Origin: Pyrinomonadaceae bacterium
GTDB lineage: Bacteria > Acidobacteriota > Blastocatellia > Pyrinomonadales > Pyrinomonadaceae
Direction of reading: 5' to 3'
Length of the DNA: 64,000 nucleotides
Assembly (NCBI GenBank): GCA_014380365.1
Contig: JACMJZ010000012.1
Coordinates: forward strand, 310,001-374,000
The notes under the pieces are model-generated. The model was not told the DNA's origin, ran no database searches, and saw only the letters and a program-made list of their open reading frames with translations. Of this stretch, positions 28,905-38,689 are shown one piece after another. Each line of letters starts with the position of its first letter. Position 1 is the stretch's first letter. Position numbers and translations under genes: made by a program.

Positions 28905-30392
28905 TTAGTTCGTCAGTTTCTTCTTCCGCAGCAGCGCGGTGTTCAAGTCGAGCTCAGCCACCGGAATCACTTCCACTTTCGCATACTGCTTCCGCAACGC
29001 CGGCAGAAAGTCTTTCGCGTTACCGACAATGACGATGTTCGTTTCCTTTGCGCCGAGCCGCGCCGACGCAAAGCGCTGGAGATTTGCTGCGGTTATTGTC
29101 TGCACGTTTCCAATGTACCGGTTGATCTCGTCGAAGCTGATGCCATAGACCGCCAGTGAGCCCACTTGCGCAACCAGCCCTGAGGCGGTCTCGAGGTTGC
29201 GCGCAAAATTTCCCACGACAACTGCTTTGCGCGGAGTCATTTCTATATCGGGAACGGGTTCACTTGAGAGTCGGCCAACCTCGCGCATCAACAACTCCGC
29301 TACCTCCAGCGCAGAAATGTTTTTAGTTTGCGCTGAAGCCGAAAACGGTCCCACCTCACGGCGCGCCTCGAGCGAACTGCCTGCGCCATAACTCAACCCA
29401 CGCTTGATCCGAATCTCCTGATTCAAGCGACCGGAATAGCCGCTCAGGACCGAGTTAGCTACGATGCCGATAAAGTAATCCGGATCACGGCGATTGATTC
29501 CGGAACGCGTCACCAGGACGGCTGCCTGACCCGCATCCGGCTTGTCCACCACGATGACGCGCGGTCCTGCAGCCGTCGCGAGCTGCGCCGCCGGCATTGA
29601 CGGCAATGCGGTATCGGGTTTCTTCCAATCGCCCAAATACTGCTCGGCGAGTCGGAAAGCTTTGGCGGGTTTGATGTCGCCGCCCAAAACCAGAATCGCG
29701 TTGTCCGGCCGGTAGTATCTGCCGTGAAACTGAACAATATCGTTGCGGCTGATTCGAGTGATTGATTCAGTTGTGCCGGCGAGCGGTTTGCCGTAAGGCG
29801 CGTCGCCAAACACGACTCGCGCCGCCACATACGCCGCGATCGCACTCGGTTCACCCAGTTCCACCGTCAGATCGTCAATCGTTTGCTGACGCAGCCGCTC
29901 GATCTCATCTTCCTTAAACGTCGGTCGTCGGACCACGTCGGCGAGAATCTCGAGGGCCGGACCAATCTTGGAAGAGATTACGTTCACGCCAACTCTCGAG
30001 GCGTCCCAACGCGCCGAAGAATCCAACGAACCGCCGAGGGCTTCGACAGCTTCGGCAATTTGCGTGGCCGAACGTTTCTCGGTGCCTTTGGTGATTAGGT
30101 CCGCGACCATGTTGCTTAATCCCGCGAGTTCCGCCGGATCAGCTTCGCCGCCGTTCTTGATTATTAACTGACCAGCAACCAACGGCGCGCCGGCGCGTTC
30201 AATGACGATCACGCGCAGACCGTTGGCCAACGTCTTCTCGACGGGCCTGGGAAACTGAACTGAACGCGGCTGCGCCGGCGGTGGTGGCGTAGCCTGTGGT
30301 GTCTGAGCACGAATGATCTGCGGAGCAAACAAGCACGCAGCAATTAATCCGAGGGTCGCCGCGAAACGAGTAGGAAGTCTGAAAGTTTTCAT
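28905..30392 (-). CDS. M16 (insulinase) family peptidase subunit without zinc motif
   Basis: 495 residues with a signal peptide (~1-30) and two M16 halves. The usual HxxEH is replaced: the corresponding helix reads LSNMVADLITKGTEKRS, so this subunit cannot bind zinc. It overlaps the upstream active M16 gene by ATGA, so the two are made together and should form an active/inactive heterodimer, as in mitochondrial-processing-peptidase-like bacterial pairs. It would act in the periplasm on short peptides. Confidence 0.92.
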   Translation of the reverse strand: MKTFRLPTRFAATLGLIAACLFAPQIIRAQTPQATPPPPAQPRSVQFPRPVEKTLANGLRVIVIERAGAPLVAGQLIIKNGGEADPAELAGLSNMVADLITKGTEKRSATQIAEAVEALGGSLDSSARWDASRVGVNVISSKIGPALEILADVVRRPTFKEDEIERLRQQTIDDLTVELGEPSAIAAYVAARVVFGDAPYGKPLAGTTESITRISRNDIVQFHGRYYRPDNAILVLGGDIKPAKAFRLAEQYLGDWKKPDTALPSMPAAQLATAAGPRVIVVDKPDAGQAAVLVTRSGINRRDPDYFIGIVANSVLSGYSGRLNQEIRIKRGLSYGAGSSLEARREVGPFSASAQTKNISALEVAELLMREVGRLSSEPVPDIEMTPRKAVVVGNFARNLETASGLVAQVGSLAVYGISFDEINRYIGNVQTITAANLQRFASARLGAKETNIVIVGNAKDFLPALRKQYAKVEVIPVAELDLNTALLRKKKLTN

Positions 30393-31804
30393 TTTGCCTG
30401 CCCTCCCGCCTGGTTCAGGGAATTCGAAGAGTGACTGGCGGTCTTTGCCGGTTCGGGCAGATAGACGATGACCAGACGGTTGGCGTCAGTGAAGTACTTC
30501 TTCATCACCCGCTGTACGTCCGCTGCCGTAACCGATTGAAGTTTACCCAGATCCGTATTGACGCGATTCGGATCACCGAGCAACACTGCGGCTGAGCCAA
30601 GTGCCAGAGCTTTACCGTTGCTCGTTTCGCGCTGGCGCAGCTCATTGGTCACGAGCTGGTTCTTCGCCTTATCGAGCTCCGCGGCAGAAACTGCCGCGTC
30701 CTGCATCTTTTTGATCTCCGCCAGCAACGAACGCTCTACTTCCTCGGGCTTCTTGCCACTCGCCAGAATTACGTTGAAATAGAACACGCCCGCGTCTTCA
30801 CGTAGGTCGGGTGTCGCGTCCGCACTCTGGGCCACCTGCTGGTCGTAAACCAGTGATCGATATAAACGGGAGGACTCGCCCTCGGCCAGGATCGTGGCGG
30901 CTACGCGCAATGGCTCCGCATCAGAACTGCGCTCCGGCGGCGTTAGATAGGTCAACGCAATCGCGGGCAGAGGCACGTTTGCCGCGTAATGCGTGATGCG
31001 TCTTTCGGCCGTGCGGTCGGGCTCTTTGATAGCGACCCGAGGCAGCGCAATGGCGGGCTTCGGAATAATTGCCAGATACTTATCCACCCAGAGATTCAGT
31101 TGCTTCGGATCGAAATCGCCGGCAATCACCAGGGTCGCATTGTCAGGGCGATAATAAGACTTGTGAAAGGCGCGTACGTCGTCCAGCGACGCCGCTTCGA
31201 GGTCTTCGATGCTGCCGATTGTCGGCCTTTTGTAGGGATGATTCGTAAACGACTGTTGCTCGATTAGATACTCGAGCATTCCATAAGGCGGGGCCAGATA
31301 ACTCTGGCGAAACTCTTCCTGGACGACACTTCGTTCCGACTTGAAGTTTGGTTCGTCCACCGTAAGCCCCGTGAGTCGGTCGGCTTCAGCCCACAACAGG
31401 GTCTCCAGATAGTTTGACGGCACGACTTCGAAGTAAACCGTCACGTCAGGATTTGTAAACGCGTTGTTGAAGCCACCCACGTCTTCGGTGAGACGGTCCA
31501 TCATTTCCGATTTCATGTTCTTCGTCGCCTTAAACATGATGTGTTCGAAAAGATGGGCGAAGCCGCTGCGGCCGGCGGGGTCGTCTTTTGAGCCCACGTG
31601 ATACCAAACCTGAATAGCCACGGTCGGGCTTGAACGATCGACGGCGCTTAACACGCGCATGCCGTTGCGAAGAGTTCTATCCTCAAACTTTATCCGCGGC
31701 ATCGAGACTTTGGCGCCTTGAGCCTGCGCGTCCCCGGAGGAAGCGAGTGAAACCAGGAAGAGCAAGACAAGCATTGAGCAGACTACAGGTTTTCGCAGTT
31801 TCAT
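30389..31804 (-). CDS. M16 (insulinase) family zinc peptidase, active subunit
   Basis: 471 residues from the ATG at 31804 (GGAG six bases upstream; MKLRKPVVCSMLVLLFLVS signal peptide follows). The inverted zinc motif HLFEH (~residue 82) and the downstream Glu region LLWAEADRL are intact. The C-terminal half has the ATLVIAGDF block. Partner of the inactive subunit encoded next. Confidence 0.95.
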   Translation of the reverse strand: MKLRKPVVCSMLVLLFLVSLASSGDAQAQGAKVSMPRIKFEDRTLRNGMRVLSAVDRSSPTVAIQVWYHVGSKDDPAGRSGFAHLFEHIMFKATKNMKSEMMDRLTEDVGGFNNAFTNPDVTVYFEVVPSNYLETLLWAEADRLTGLTVDEPNFKSERSVVQEEFRQSYLAPPYGMLEYLIEQQSFTNHPYKRPTIGSIEDLEAASLDDVRAFHKSYYRPDNATLVIAGDFDPKQLNLWVDKYLAIIPKPAIALPRVAIKEPDRTAERRITHYAANVPLPAIALTYLTPPERSSDAEPLRVAATILAEGESSRLYRSLVYDQQVAQSADATPDLREDAGVFYFNVILASGKKPEEVERSLLAEIKKMQDAAVSAAELDKAKNQLVTNELRQRETSNGKALALGSAAVLLGDPNRVNTDLGKLQSVTAADVQRVMKKYFTDANRLVIVYLPEPAKTASHSSNSLNQAGGQAK

Positions 31805-31911
31805 AAGTTGCTCCAAAAATGACAATGAAATGATGGCGTCTTGGGGATTAGACGGTTGACGTCCAGGGGGTGTTGCATTCTTACGCCGCCGCCCGCAGGC
31901 CTACGGGATTA

Positions 31912-32208
31912 TCAATCGAAGTCCAGAGGATTGCGGAATGGTTTGTCTTTGTCTTTCTCAGCTCGCTTCATGGCCTCTTGAAACTTTTCTTCCAGGATCC
32001 GATCACGGTCCTTCATCGAGTTAAGTTCCTGCGCGAAGATTTGTTCGCGCACCTGCTTCTGCTTGTCGAGTCCCTTAACCATCTCGTCAAACGATGCGAG
32101 CGGCTTGTGTTTTTCGTCGTGTGAAATTAACGAGCCTGTTTGCGAGTCGACGGTCAGCGTTGCCTCGCAACAAGGGCAGATGATAGTGAATCGGGCTGTG
32201 TCTGCCAT
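31912..32208 (-). CDS. Small zinc-ribbon-like protein of unknown function
   Basis: 98 residues from the ATG at 32208, preceded by AAGGAG. Near the N-terminus CPCC forms a possible metal knuckle (FTIICPCCEATLTVDSQTG); the rest is a charged helix, possibly a coiled coil (QVREQIFAQELNSMKDRDRI). No family recognised. Confidence 0.75.
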   Translation of the reverse strand: MADTARFTIICPCCEATLTVDSQTGSLISHDEKHKPLASFDEMVKGLDKQKQVREQIFAQELNSMKDRDRILEEKFQEAMKRAEKDKDKPFRNPLDFD

Positions 32209-32379
32209 GGCGAACTCCTTCAGGCAAATCTCTCGCTGAACCAATACTGGCGAGAGTATACCATCCTCGCGCTTGAGCCTCACGGAGCCACTGGAGCCGC
32301 TGGAGCCACACGCCAGCCGCGCACGCTAAAAGGGTGACGCGTGAACGCCACCCCTGCCTGATCCACTAATGTAGCCGAG

Positions 32380-32913
32380 TTAAGGTGTAACGGCTTTCTT
32401 AATAGCCGAACCAGCCTTCTTTGCCCCGTCCACAGTCTTTTCACCGACCTTCTTCGCGCCCGATCCAACTTTTTTTGCTCCGGACACGGTTTTGTCGCCT
32501 GCGTCTTCAAGCTTGTCGCCCACTTCGACGACCCCATCCTTGGTCTTATCCGCGACCCAGCCAGCAGCGTCAGCAATCTTGTCCCCGGTAACTTCCAGTG
32601 CATCGCCTACGTCGTTGACCTCTTTCGCTTCGCCCGTCGCAGAATAGGCGCGGGTTGTCCGGCGGCCATCCCTATCAGTGGTTACGACGACTCGTGAAAC
32701 GCGTGGATTGTTGCGGAAGACCCTTGTTTCCGTTTTCACGCCACTGGCGTCAGTCGTTGTCGTGATTTCTGAACCATCCGCGGCAGTGCGGGTTGTCGTT
32801 TGAGCGACGACCGCATTCGCGTTGGCATTAACGTTAGCATTGTCAGTGGTAGTGCATCCGATTGCGGTGCTCAGAATCGCAATCGCGACACCGATCAAGA
32901 GCTTATTACTCAC
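32380..32913 (-). CDS. Lipoprotein with Lys/Gly/Ala-rich repeat tail
   Basis: The start is a GTG at 32913, chosen because GGAGG lies eight bases upstream and the next residues form a lipoprotein signal (LLIGVAIAILSTAIGC, lipobox Cys about residue 22). The body has Asn-rich and Thr-rich low-complexity parts, then amphipathic repeats of the type GAKKVG / GDKxxDA, similar to LEA-like proteins. 177 residues. Function unknown; membrane-anchored stress protein is an inference. Confidence 0.8.
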   Translation of the reverse strand: MSNKLLIGVAIAILSTAIGCTTTDNANVNANANAVVAQTTTRTAADGSEITTTTDASGVKTETRVFRNNPRVSRVVVTTDRDGRRTTRAYSATGEAKEVNDVGDALEVTGDKIADAAGWVADKTKDGVVEVGDKLEDAGDKTVSGAKKVGSGAKKVGEKTVDGAKKAGSAIKKAVTP

Positions 32914-33139
32914 GTTTAGGTCCTCCAATTGATTTCCGTCAGTCTGATAAATGGGCAAGCAACGTGGTGTAAATTGGCAAGCAACGTGCCAACCCTGCCA
33001 ATGAACTACGCCAGTATAGGTGGGCCAAAGTCCCGGATCGCTTGAGGCGTTGCCGCTAAAGCATACAAGCACGACTCAAAGGCGTTCAGTTACAGTACGG
33101 AACGGGTCGGAATTAGCAACTAGACTTAGAACAGCGAAG

Positions 33140-33173
33140 CCGCACGGAAATTTATCCACGTGCGGTAGTTTTT
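33140..33173 (+). terminator. Hairpin with T-run in the leader of the FHA gene
   Basis: CCGCACG (33140) pairs with CGTGCGG (33159-33165), then TAGTTTTT. It has terminator shape on the plus strand, about 60 bases upstream of the FHA start, with no plus-strand gene before it. It may be an attenuator or shield the gene from read-through. Confidence 0.5.
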
Positions 33174-33231
33174 AGGCTACTATCCCCAGCAGCTTTCCGG
33201 CAGATCAGTCCATTCTTCAAGGAGCATCACA

Positions 33232-33960
33232 ATGCATCAGCCTCGTTTTCTGGCTCTGGCTTTCCAGGCAACTGAACCCGACAATTCAATGTTGATAATT
33301 ATCATTGCTGTTCTGGTGATTCTGTTTTTTATCGTCGCAATTGTCGTTATTGGATTGACGATCTTTTTCATTTCGCGCAAACGTAAGAAAGCTCAGGTGC
33401 AATCAGCCTTCGCTGTCGGAACCGCTCCTGACCCTTCGGCCTATGCAGCGATACCGACACCGGAACCTGCCCCGGCGGAAGCCGCTTTCGAAGTTCCTAA
33501 TTACGCTGAACCCGTCCCCGCTGAGCCCGAGTCAGACAACATGCCCGTCCCCTCATCTCCTGACGTGGCCGCCCCGCCGGCAGTCGAGGAACTCGAATTC
33601 GATCCCACGCGAACGGTAGCGATTGTCCGCGAGCAGGAAGCAGTAACGATTGACTATGGCTCGATAAAATTCACTTCAGGCGTGTTGTCGGGAGAACGAT
33701 TCCCGGTAGACCCTGAAGGCGTCTATATCGGTCGCGAGAGCACCCTCTCCCAAATCGTGGTTTCCGATCCAAGGATTTCGAAACGCCATCTCTGGATCGG
33801 AGTGCGCGAGGGACAAGTAAAGATTGTCGACCAGGATTCACGAAACGGGACTTTCGTAAACGATCCGAAGTCAGAGCGCATTACGGAAGCCACATTGAAC
33901 TCAGGCGACACGGTGATCATGGGTGAGTCAGACGTGGCCCGCTTTGAATATAATACCTAA
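33232..33960 (+). CDS. Membrane-anchored FHA-domain protein
   Basis: 242 residues; AAGGAG precedes the ATG. One membrane helix (~residues 20-46), a Pro/Ala/Glu-rich linker, and a C-terminal FHA domain (~150-242) with IGRE, SDPRISKRHLWI and DSRNGTFVND, i.e. the Arg, Ser and Asn that hold phosphothreonine. It probably reads signals of Ser/Thr kinases such as the one at 40927. Monocistronic. Confidence 0.9.
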   Translation: MHQPRFLALAFQATEPDNSMLIIIIAVLVILFFIVAIVVIGLTIFFISRKRKKAQVQSAFAVGTAPDPSAYAAIPTPEPAPAEAAFEVPNYAEPVPAEPESDNMPVPSSPDVAAPPAVEELEFDPTRTVAIVREQEAVTIDYGSIKFTSGVLSGERFPVDPEGVYIGRESTLSQIVVSDPRISKRHLWIGVREGQVKIVDQDSRNGTFVNDPKSERITEATLNSGDTVIMGESDVARFEYNT

Positions 33961-34010
33961 TCCACATCGAGGGCGGGGAGATTCTCCGAAGCAGCCCGAC
34001 AAAGAAAACG

Positions 34011-34034
34011 GCCGCCGGTTTTCATCCCGGCGGC
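34011..34034 (+). terminator. Terminator-like hairpin after the FHA gene
   Basis: GCCGCCGG (34011) pairs with CCGGCGGC (34027-34034) about 50 bases after the stop; the T-run is poor (ACACTTTC). Confidence 0.5.
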
Positions 34035-34121
34035 ACACTTTCATTGGCGAGTCCTCGATCTCCGCTCAGAGAGAAGCGAGTCTTTCATTCAGAGTCATCG
34101 CAGAAAGGCAAACACTATTCA

Positions 34122-35147
34122 CTACCACGACCGACGGAGCGTAATCAACTTCGTCCAAGTTTCCCATCGACCATTATTCAAGACCTTGATGGTATAGGGG
34201 ATTGTTTGTTCCCGCCACAACCAGCGCTCAAGGCGTACCTTCTTCGTCAGAGAACCTCGTGCCTTTAGTTTCGACGTTCCGAAAAAGCTCTGGCCGCTGT
34301 ACTGCATACCATCTATGTACACCCAATCAATGTTTACCGATTGGCCGTCTCTTTCTTCCACACCTACAGTGAACTCATAAGTGTTAAAGCCCATCCGAGA
34401 AACAGGGGAACTGGGTGCTAAGAGGGAGATGTTAGGCCGTGTGCTATAGGCGTAATGGCTGTCGATGAAGGGCTCAGGACTGTAGTACCAGTCCTTGACC
34501 TTCTTTTCGGTCGTATTGTCACAGAAGAAACGTCCGTTCATTGGATTTGGGTGACTGCTAAGCTTTCGAATTTCTATGTGCAAATGGCAGTAATCCGCTC
34601 CCACAGAACCGACCCTTGCAAGGAACTGATTTTTCTTTACAGTGTCGCCAACGGACAAATTTGGATCAATCTCCACGACATGCCCATAGGCAGCCAAAAC
34701 CATTTCCCCCTGATACTTATGCTGAACCATTATCCCCTGCCACTCAGAGTTCGTTCCAATCCACACCACCACACCATCAGCGATTGAGCCGATCGCGCTG
34801 CCGCAGTCCTGATTGCCACTCCCCCAATTCAAGTCAAGACCCGGGTGATAAATGGTGCCGCAATTTGGATAGCTGACAGCATCCTTTTGAGCGAAATCGT
34901 TTCCGTTCTTATTTGTTGAGTAGCGCACGGCGTTTAGCGGATGCTGAAAGCCGTTCGACGCTTCGGGAACTTTGCTGGCTGCCAGTGGTTTTGACTGGTT
35001 GGTATTGGTTCGTTGTCCCTGCCGGTTGCAATACTTGCTCGCAGCGGTACATTTAGCAAAAGCCTGATCCGTGAACATCAAACCGGCGACTAGCAACAAA
35101 GTGAAACGGAACAAGATGCGAAGATTGAAGGTCTGCCGGTTCATCAT
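34122..35147 (-). CDS. Secreted M23-family (LytM) metallopeptidase
   Basis: 341 residues with a signal peptide ending in DQAFA (~30). The two start ATGs are tandem (35147, 35144); GGAGG fits the second better. The M23 core shows the zinc ligands YHPGLDLNW and CHLHIEI, with the glycine-rich strand between. After the domain comes a ~110-residue beta-rich C-terminus. It is likely to cut peptidoglycan cross-bridges in the periplasm. Confidence 0.9.
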   Translation of the reverse strand: MMNRQTFNLRILFRFTLLLVAGLMFTDQAFAKCTAASKYCNRQGQRTNTNQSKPLAASKVPEASNGFQHPLNAVRYSTNKNGNDFAQKDAVSYPNCGTIYHPGLDLNWGSGNQDCGSAIGSIADGVVVWIGTNSEWQGIMVQHKYQGEMVLAAYGHVVEIDPNLSVGDTVKKNQFLARVGSVGADYCHLHIEIRKLSSHPNPMNGRFFCDNTTEKKVKDWYYSPEPFIDSHYAYSTRPNISLLAPSSPVSRMGFNTYEFTVGVEERDGQSVNIDWVYIDGMQYSGQSFFGTSKLKARGSLTKKVRLERWLWREQTIPYTIKVLNNGRWETWTKLITLRRSW

Positions 35148-35349
35148 AAATCCTCCAGCGTCACCCTCGAAATGTGAGATGCGTTAACGAAACGAGGAGC
35201 TGTCAAGTCAACGCCGTATGGTATATCGATGACTAGAGTCCTAAGTTAAATCTAAGCCACCCTCCATACAATTACTTGGATTGGAAAATAAGAAAAGTGG
35301 TTGTCCTGGAAGCTAGTGTTATTGAATTACAGGAGGACCGTCCAAAATT

Positions 35350-35424
35350 TGGAGCGGGCGACGGGAGTCGAACCCGCAACCCTCAGCTTGGGAAGCTGAT
35401 GCGCTACCATTGCGCCACACCCGC
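35350..35424 (-). tRNA. tRNA-Gly(CCC)
   Basis: Minus strand: acceptor GCGGGTG pairs with CGCCCGC (one G-T), D-arm GGCGCAATGGTAGCGC, anticodon stem TCAGC/GCTGA with loop TTCCCAA (anticodon CCC), T-arm GCGGGTTCGACTCCCGT. CCA is encoded (35352-35350). Confidence 0.95.
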
Positions 35425-35560
35425 TCGAAAAGCAAAGGATGAAGACGGAAGGATGAAGGATGAACTTATCGCCTCAGAATCTTCAGACTTGAAAGATAGT
35501 GAAGGCAGTGACAACTGTCAACGAGGCAGTAGCTAGGGGTGTTAGCCCGATAGTGAACTC

Positions 35561-35672
35561 TTCTCTGTGCGTCCTCCGTGTTCTCTGTGTCTCTGTGGTG
35601 AATCCTTATTTACCCACCGCCCACCACAGAGGCACAGAGAACACAGAGGTTGCACAGAGAAAATATTTAGAA
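35561..35672. repeat. Palindromic repeat family D, copy 1
   Basis: TTCTCTGTGCGTCCTCCGTG and, inverted, ACAGAGGTTGCACAGAGA, with inner arms CTCTGTGTCTCTGTGGTGAA and CACAGAGGCACAGAG. The second copy is at 51843. Confidence 0.85.
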
Positions 35673-35685
35673 CACCCGGTAAGCT

Positions 35686-36219
35686 CTATTTGAAGTACTC
35701 GTCCAGGAGATCGTTCCAGCGACCTTGCGCTTTTAGGATTATCTCGACCACTTCGCGTACGGCGCCGCGGCCCCCGTCGGCCCGCGTAATATAATGTGAC
35801 GCCATCCTGGTCTCTTCAGTCGCGTCAGCAACGGCCACCGCCAATTCCGAACGTTTCATCAGGGGAATATCGGGCAGGTCGTCGCCAATAAAAGCAACCT
35901 CATGTTCGCCAACTCCCGCTCGTCGAATTGTCTCTGCGAATGCTTCTATCTTGTCCGGCTCACCCTGTCGCACAAACCCAACACCCAATTCGCGCGCGCG
36001 ACGTTCGACCGCAGGTGATGAGCGTCCGCTGATAATTCCCGACTTAAGTCCCGCCCGATGAAATAAAGAGAGGCCCAAGCCGTCATGAGTATTGAAGGTC
36101 TTCTGCTCGCCACCGTCTTCCGTAAGCCAAAGCCGGCCATCCGTTAACACGCCATCGCAATCCATCAAGAGCAACTTGATGCGGGATGCGCGGCGTTCAA
36201 TCGAGGCGAAATCTTCCAT
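35686..36219 (-). CDS. kdsC: 3-deoxy-D-manno-octulosonate 8-phosphate phosphatase (KdsC)
   Basis: 177 residues from the ATG at 36219. HAD-family C0-type phosphatase with DCDGVLTDG (nucleophile Asp), SGR, and IGDDLPDIPLM. It removes phosphate from KDO-8-P, the step after KdsA. The KDO genes kdsA, kdsB and pyrG lie upstream on the same strand, with a peptidase-like gene between. Confidence 0.9.
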   Translation of the reverse strand: MEDFASIERRASRIKLLLMDCDGVLTDGRLWLTEDGGEQKTFNTHDGLGLSLFHRAGLKSGIISGRSSPAVERRARELGVGFVRQGEPDKIEAFAETIRRAGVGEHEVAFIGDDLPDIPLMKRSELAVAVADATEETRMASHYITRADGGRGAVREVVEIILKAQGRWNDLLDEYFK

Positions 36220-36354
36220 GGTTTCGTAAGACAGGCACTCCTGGTTCTCCAGGTTTGCAATTCCAAGCTGAAGCCCGCGCGTCAGCAAGGGCTCGGTTGC
36301 CGGTTTAGGCCCTAACGGTCGGGCTTCTGCTTGGGACGGGCAGCAATGTCTCGC

Positions 36355-38643
36355 CTACCTCACTTCAAATAAGTCAATTCCCATGAGTTTCCAGCCGCCG
36401 CCTACGCGCGCCAGAAATAAGACCGCGGTTCCCGCTTGCTGCCGCCCCAACTGTTTGGTGTCGATACTGACGTCGGCGGCCACGAGATTGGCTTCGAGGG
36501 CTTCTGTGCGTAGCACCTTGGTTTGCCAGATCTCAGGCTGCGTTCCGACAACGCCGGAGATGAATCTTATCAATTCACCCGGCACCGCCCGAGACTCAAT
36601 CTCGATCTTCTTTCCACCCGTAATGGCCTGATCCAGCTGGGCCACAAAAGCCCGAATCTCGCCATCTACCTGCAAGGTATTCGCGGCAGTCTCCGCCCGA
36701 ATCCGGTCCGCCCGAGCGATCAACGATGCCCCATACTCCGCGTCCGCACGCACAGCTTCATTGAAACGTTTAGCCGCTTCAGCCGCCTGGCTTCTCTTCA
36801 GACTAATCTCGCCTAATCCGATGTTCGCCCACGCAAGTGTGCCCGGATTAGGCAGCGCGTCATCCAGCGCAGCCCGGAAAAGCTTTTCCGCTTCGTCTGT
36901 GCGGTTCTGACCAAGAAGCGCCCTCGCCAAAATAATGCGCGCCTCCTGCATTGATGGAGTTGTCGCTAGTATTTCGCGCGCCACCGACTCCGCTTTGACA
37001 AAATCCTGCGCGCCAAATTGACGAGCCGCCTCGCTCACGGCTTCCTGGAGATCGCGTGCGCGCGGTACGCTGTCGTTTGCATAATCCAACTGCGGATAAA
37101 GCTTCTCTGGATCCACCTCCAGGCTGGTGATCTTTGATGTCGTCTTGAAAACCGCGTTACCGAAATCTCGGGCTGGGATAGTGACGTCAACGGAAAGTTG
37201 TTCGCCGGTGGCCGTCGTTGCCCTGACCCTGGTAATCGCTTCACTCGAACCAAAGTTTCTCAGGTTGGCAACCCATTCCCCGCCGCGTTGTTGTGGCACT
37301 CCGATCATCAAGTCTAAATCAGTCACCTCGTCGAACTGCTGAGCAAGCAACGTTCGTACTCGTTCACCCCCACGATCTACCAGCGCATTTCGCAGAGCGG
37401 CGAGGCTGATTTCCTTTCCCGGCTGGAGCAGAGTACGCAATGTGCTCAGGAAAACATCACGGCCCATCCGTTGTTCGACGAGCCGCCAAACCATCGCGCC
37501 CTTATTTGGGACCGAACTAAAGTAGGTAGGCTCCAGAGGCGTCACGCGGGCGAGCGGTCCATCCTTCCTGGCCACGGTGCTGTAGGCCAGCCGCTGCCGC
37601 AAGAGTTCTTCCTGCGCGGCGTTTCGGCCAAACTGTTTTTCGATAAACTGCGTCGCTAAAAACCGTGGCAGACTATCTCTCAACAAACCACCGCCCTCTC
37701 CGCGCACCGCGGATTGACCGCCGATCCATAAGCGCGCCACTGCTTCGGCGATCAGGCGTGCGGTCGCTGAATCCAGCTTGGTACGGCGAAAAGCGCCCGG
37801 CTCGACCAGAATCGTGCCGCCATCGCTGAAGCCCGAACCGCGCCTTAACGAAACCAGGCGGACGGGAACGTCGGGCGCCGGACCCAGGAGCCCGGCATAG
37901 TATGCGCGCGCATTTGCTGCGAACGAGATGAGGGCATCAGCTTGCTTTCTGTCCTCGGCGGCAGTTCCTCGCGGAAGAAAGGCCGCGATGTTTTTCCCTT
38001 CCCCAGAACCCTCAACTCTCTCCCAGTCGCCCTGAAGGAAAAACGGTTGCCCACTCAGCGGCTGCTCATAGATTGTCTGCGCGGCGGCGCTGCTCTTTTC
38101 GACGCCGGAACTTAGAACGCCTGAACCGTTGACCACCAAACGAATCGGTGCGCTGTCAGCGCCGCGCACGCTGAACGGAGTGTTGGGCGCCGGATACCAA
38201 AACGAAAGCGGCAGAAACTGAGACCCCGCCGGCGAAATAGCCGCGAGACCCGTATTGCTCTCGACGGGAATGCTGTAGCTGATATTCAGTACGACGGAGG
38301 CATTTGCGGGAAACGAACTCGGGAGGGCGACCGTTACCCTCTGAAGACTTCCGGAGCTTTCCGGTAGCGCCCGGAAGGTTGCACTCGCGCCACCAATCGT
38401 CACCGTTTTTATGCTCGCCTTGGAGTTGATGCGAAACGTAAACGATACCCCGGCGCCGAGCCCGACATTGGTTGCGCTGACAATTGCCACCGCGCTCAAG
38501 ACACGCTCAGCCTGCTGAACATTCGCCGTGATGTCGAAATTGGTTATCTGCCATACCGCCCGTGCCTCTTCCTGGGCCGCCGCCATCGATGAGAAAAGTA
38601 CCAGCACGAATATAGCTAGAGCAGATGTGAACGTTCTTTTCAT
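36355..38643 (-). CDS. M1-like peptidase relative lacking the zinc motif, with TPR tail
   Basis: 762 residues from the ATG at 38643; a signal peptide follows (ending in MAAAQ, ~22). Fold layout is that of M1 aminopeptidases: an N-terminal beta domain, a central helical domain and a C-terminal part with TPR-like repeats (~550-690, EARIILARALLGQNRTDEAE). Where M1 enzymes have HExxH the sequence has IAEAVARLWIGGQS, so catalysis is lost. A binding role in the periplasm is more likely. It sits between kdsA and kdsC. Confidence 0.75.
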   Translation of the reverse strand: MKRTFTSALAIFVLVLFSSMAAAQEEARAVWQITNFDITANVQQAERVLSAVAIVSATNVGLGAGVSFTFRINSKASIKTVTIGGASATFRALPESSGSLQRVTVALPSSFPANASVVLNISYSIPVESNTGLAAISPAGSQFLPLSFWYPAPNTPFSVRGADSAPIRLVVNGSGVLSSGVEKSSAAAQTIYEQPLSGQPFFLQGDWERVEGSGEGKNIAAFLPRGTAAEDRKQADALISFAANARAYYAGLLGPAPDVPVRLVSLRRGSGFSDGGTILVEPGAFRRTKLDSATARLIAEAVARLWIGGQSAVRGEGGGLLRDSLPRFLATQFIEKQFGRNAAQEELLRQRLAYSTVARKDGPLARVTPLEPTYFSSVPNKGAMVWRLVEQRMGRDVFLSTLRTLLQPGKEISLAALRNALVDRGGERVRTLLAQQFDEVTDLDLMIGVPQQRGGEWVANLRNFGSSEAITRVRATTATGEQLSVDVTIPARDFGNAVFKTTSKITSLEVDPEKLYPQLDYANDSVPRARDLQEAVSEAARQFGAQDFVKAESVAREILATTPSMQEARIILARALLGQNRTDEAEKLFRAALDDALPNPGTLAWANIGLGEISLKRSQAAEAAKRFNEAVRADAEYGASLIARADRIRAETAANTLQVDGEIRAFVAQLDQAITGGKKIEIESRAVPGELIRFISGVVGTQPEIWQTKVLRTEALEANLVAADVSIDTKQLGRQQAGTAVLFLARVGGGWKLMGIDLFEVR

Positions 38644-38689
38644 ATTTGTTCGTTTTGTACTTTGTGATAGGAGCAATAGCTTGGTACGG

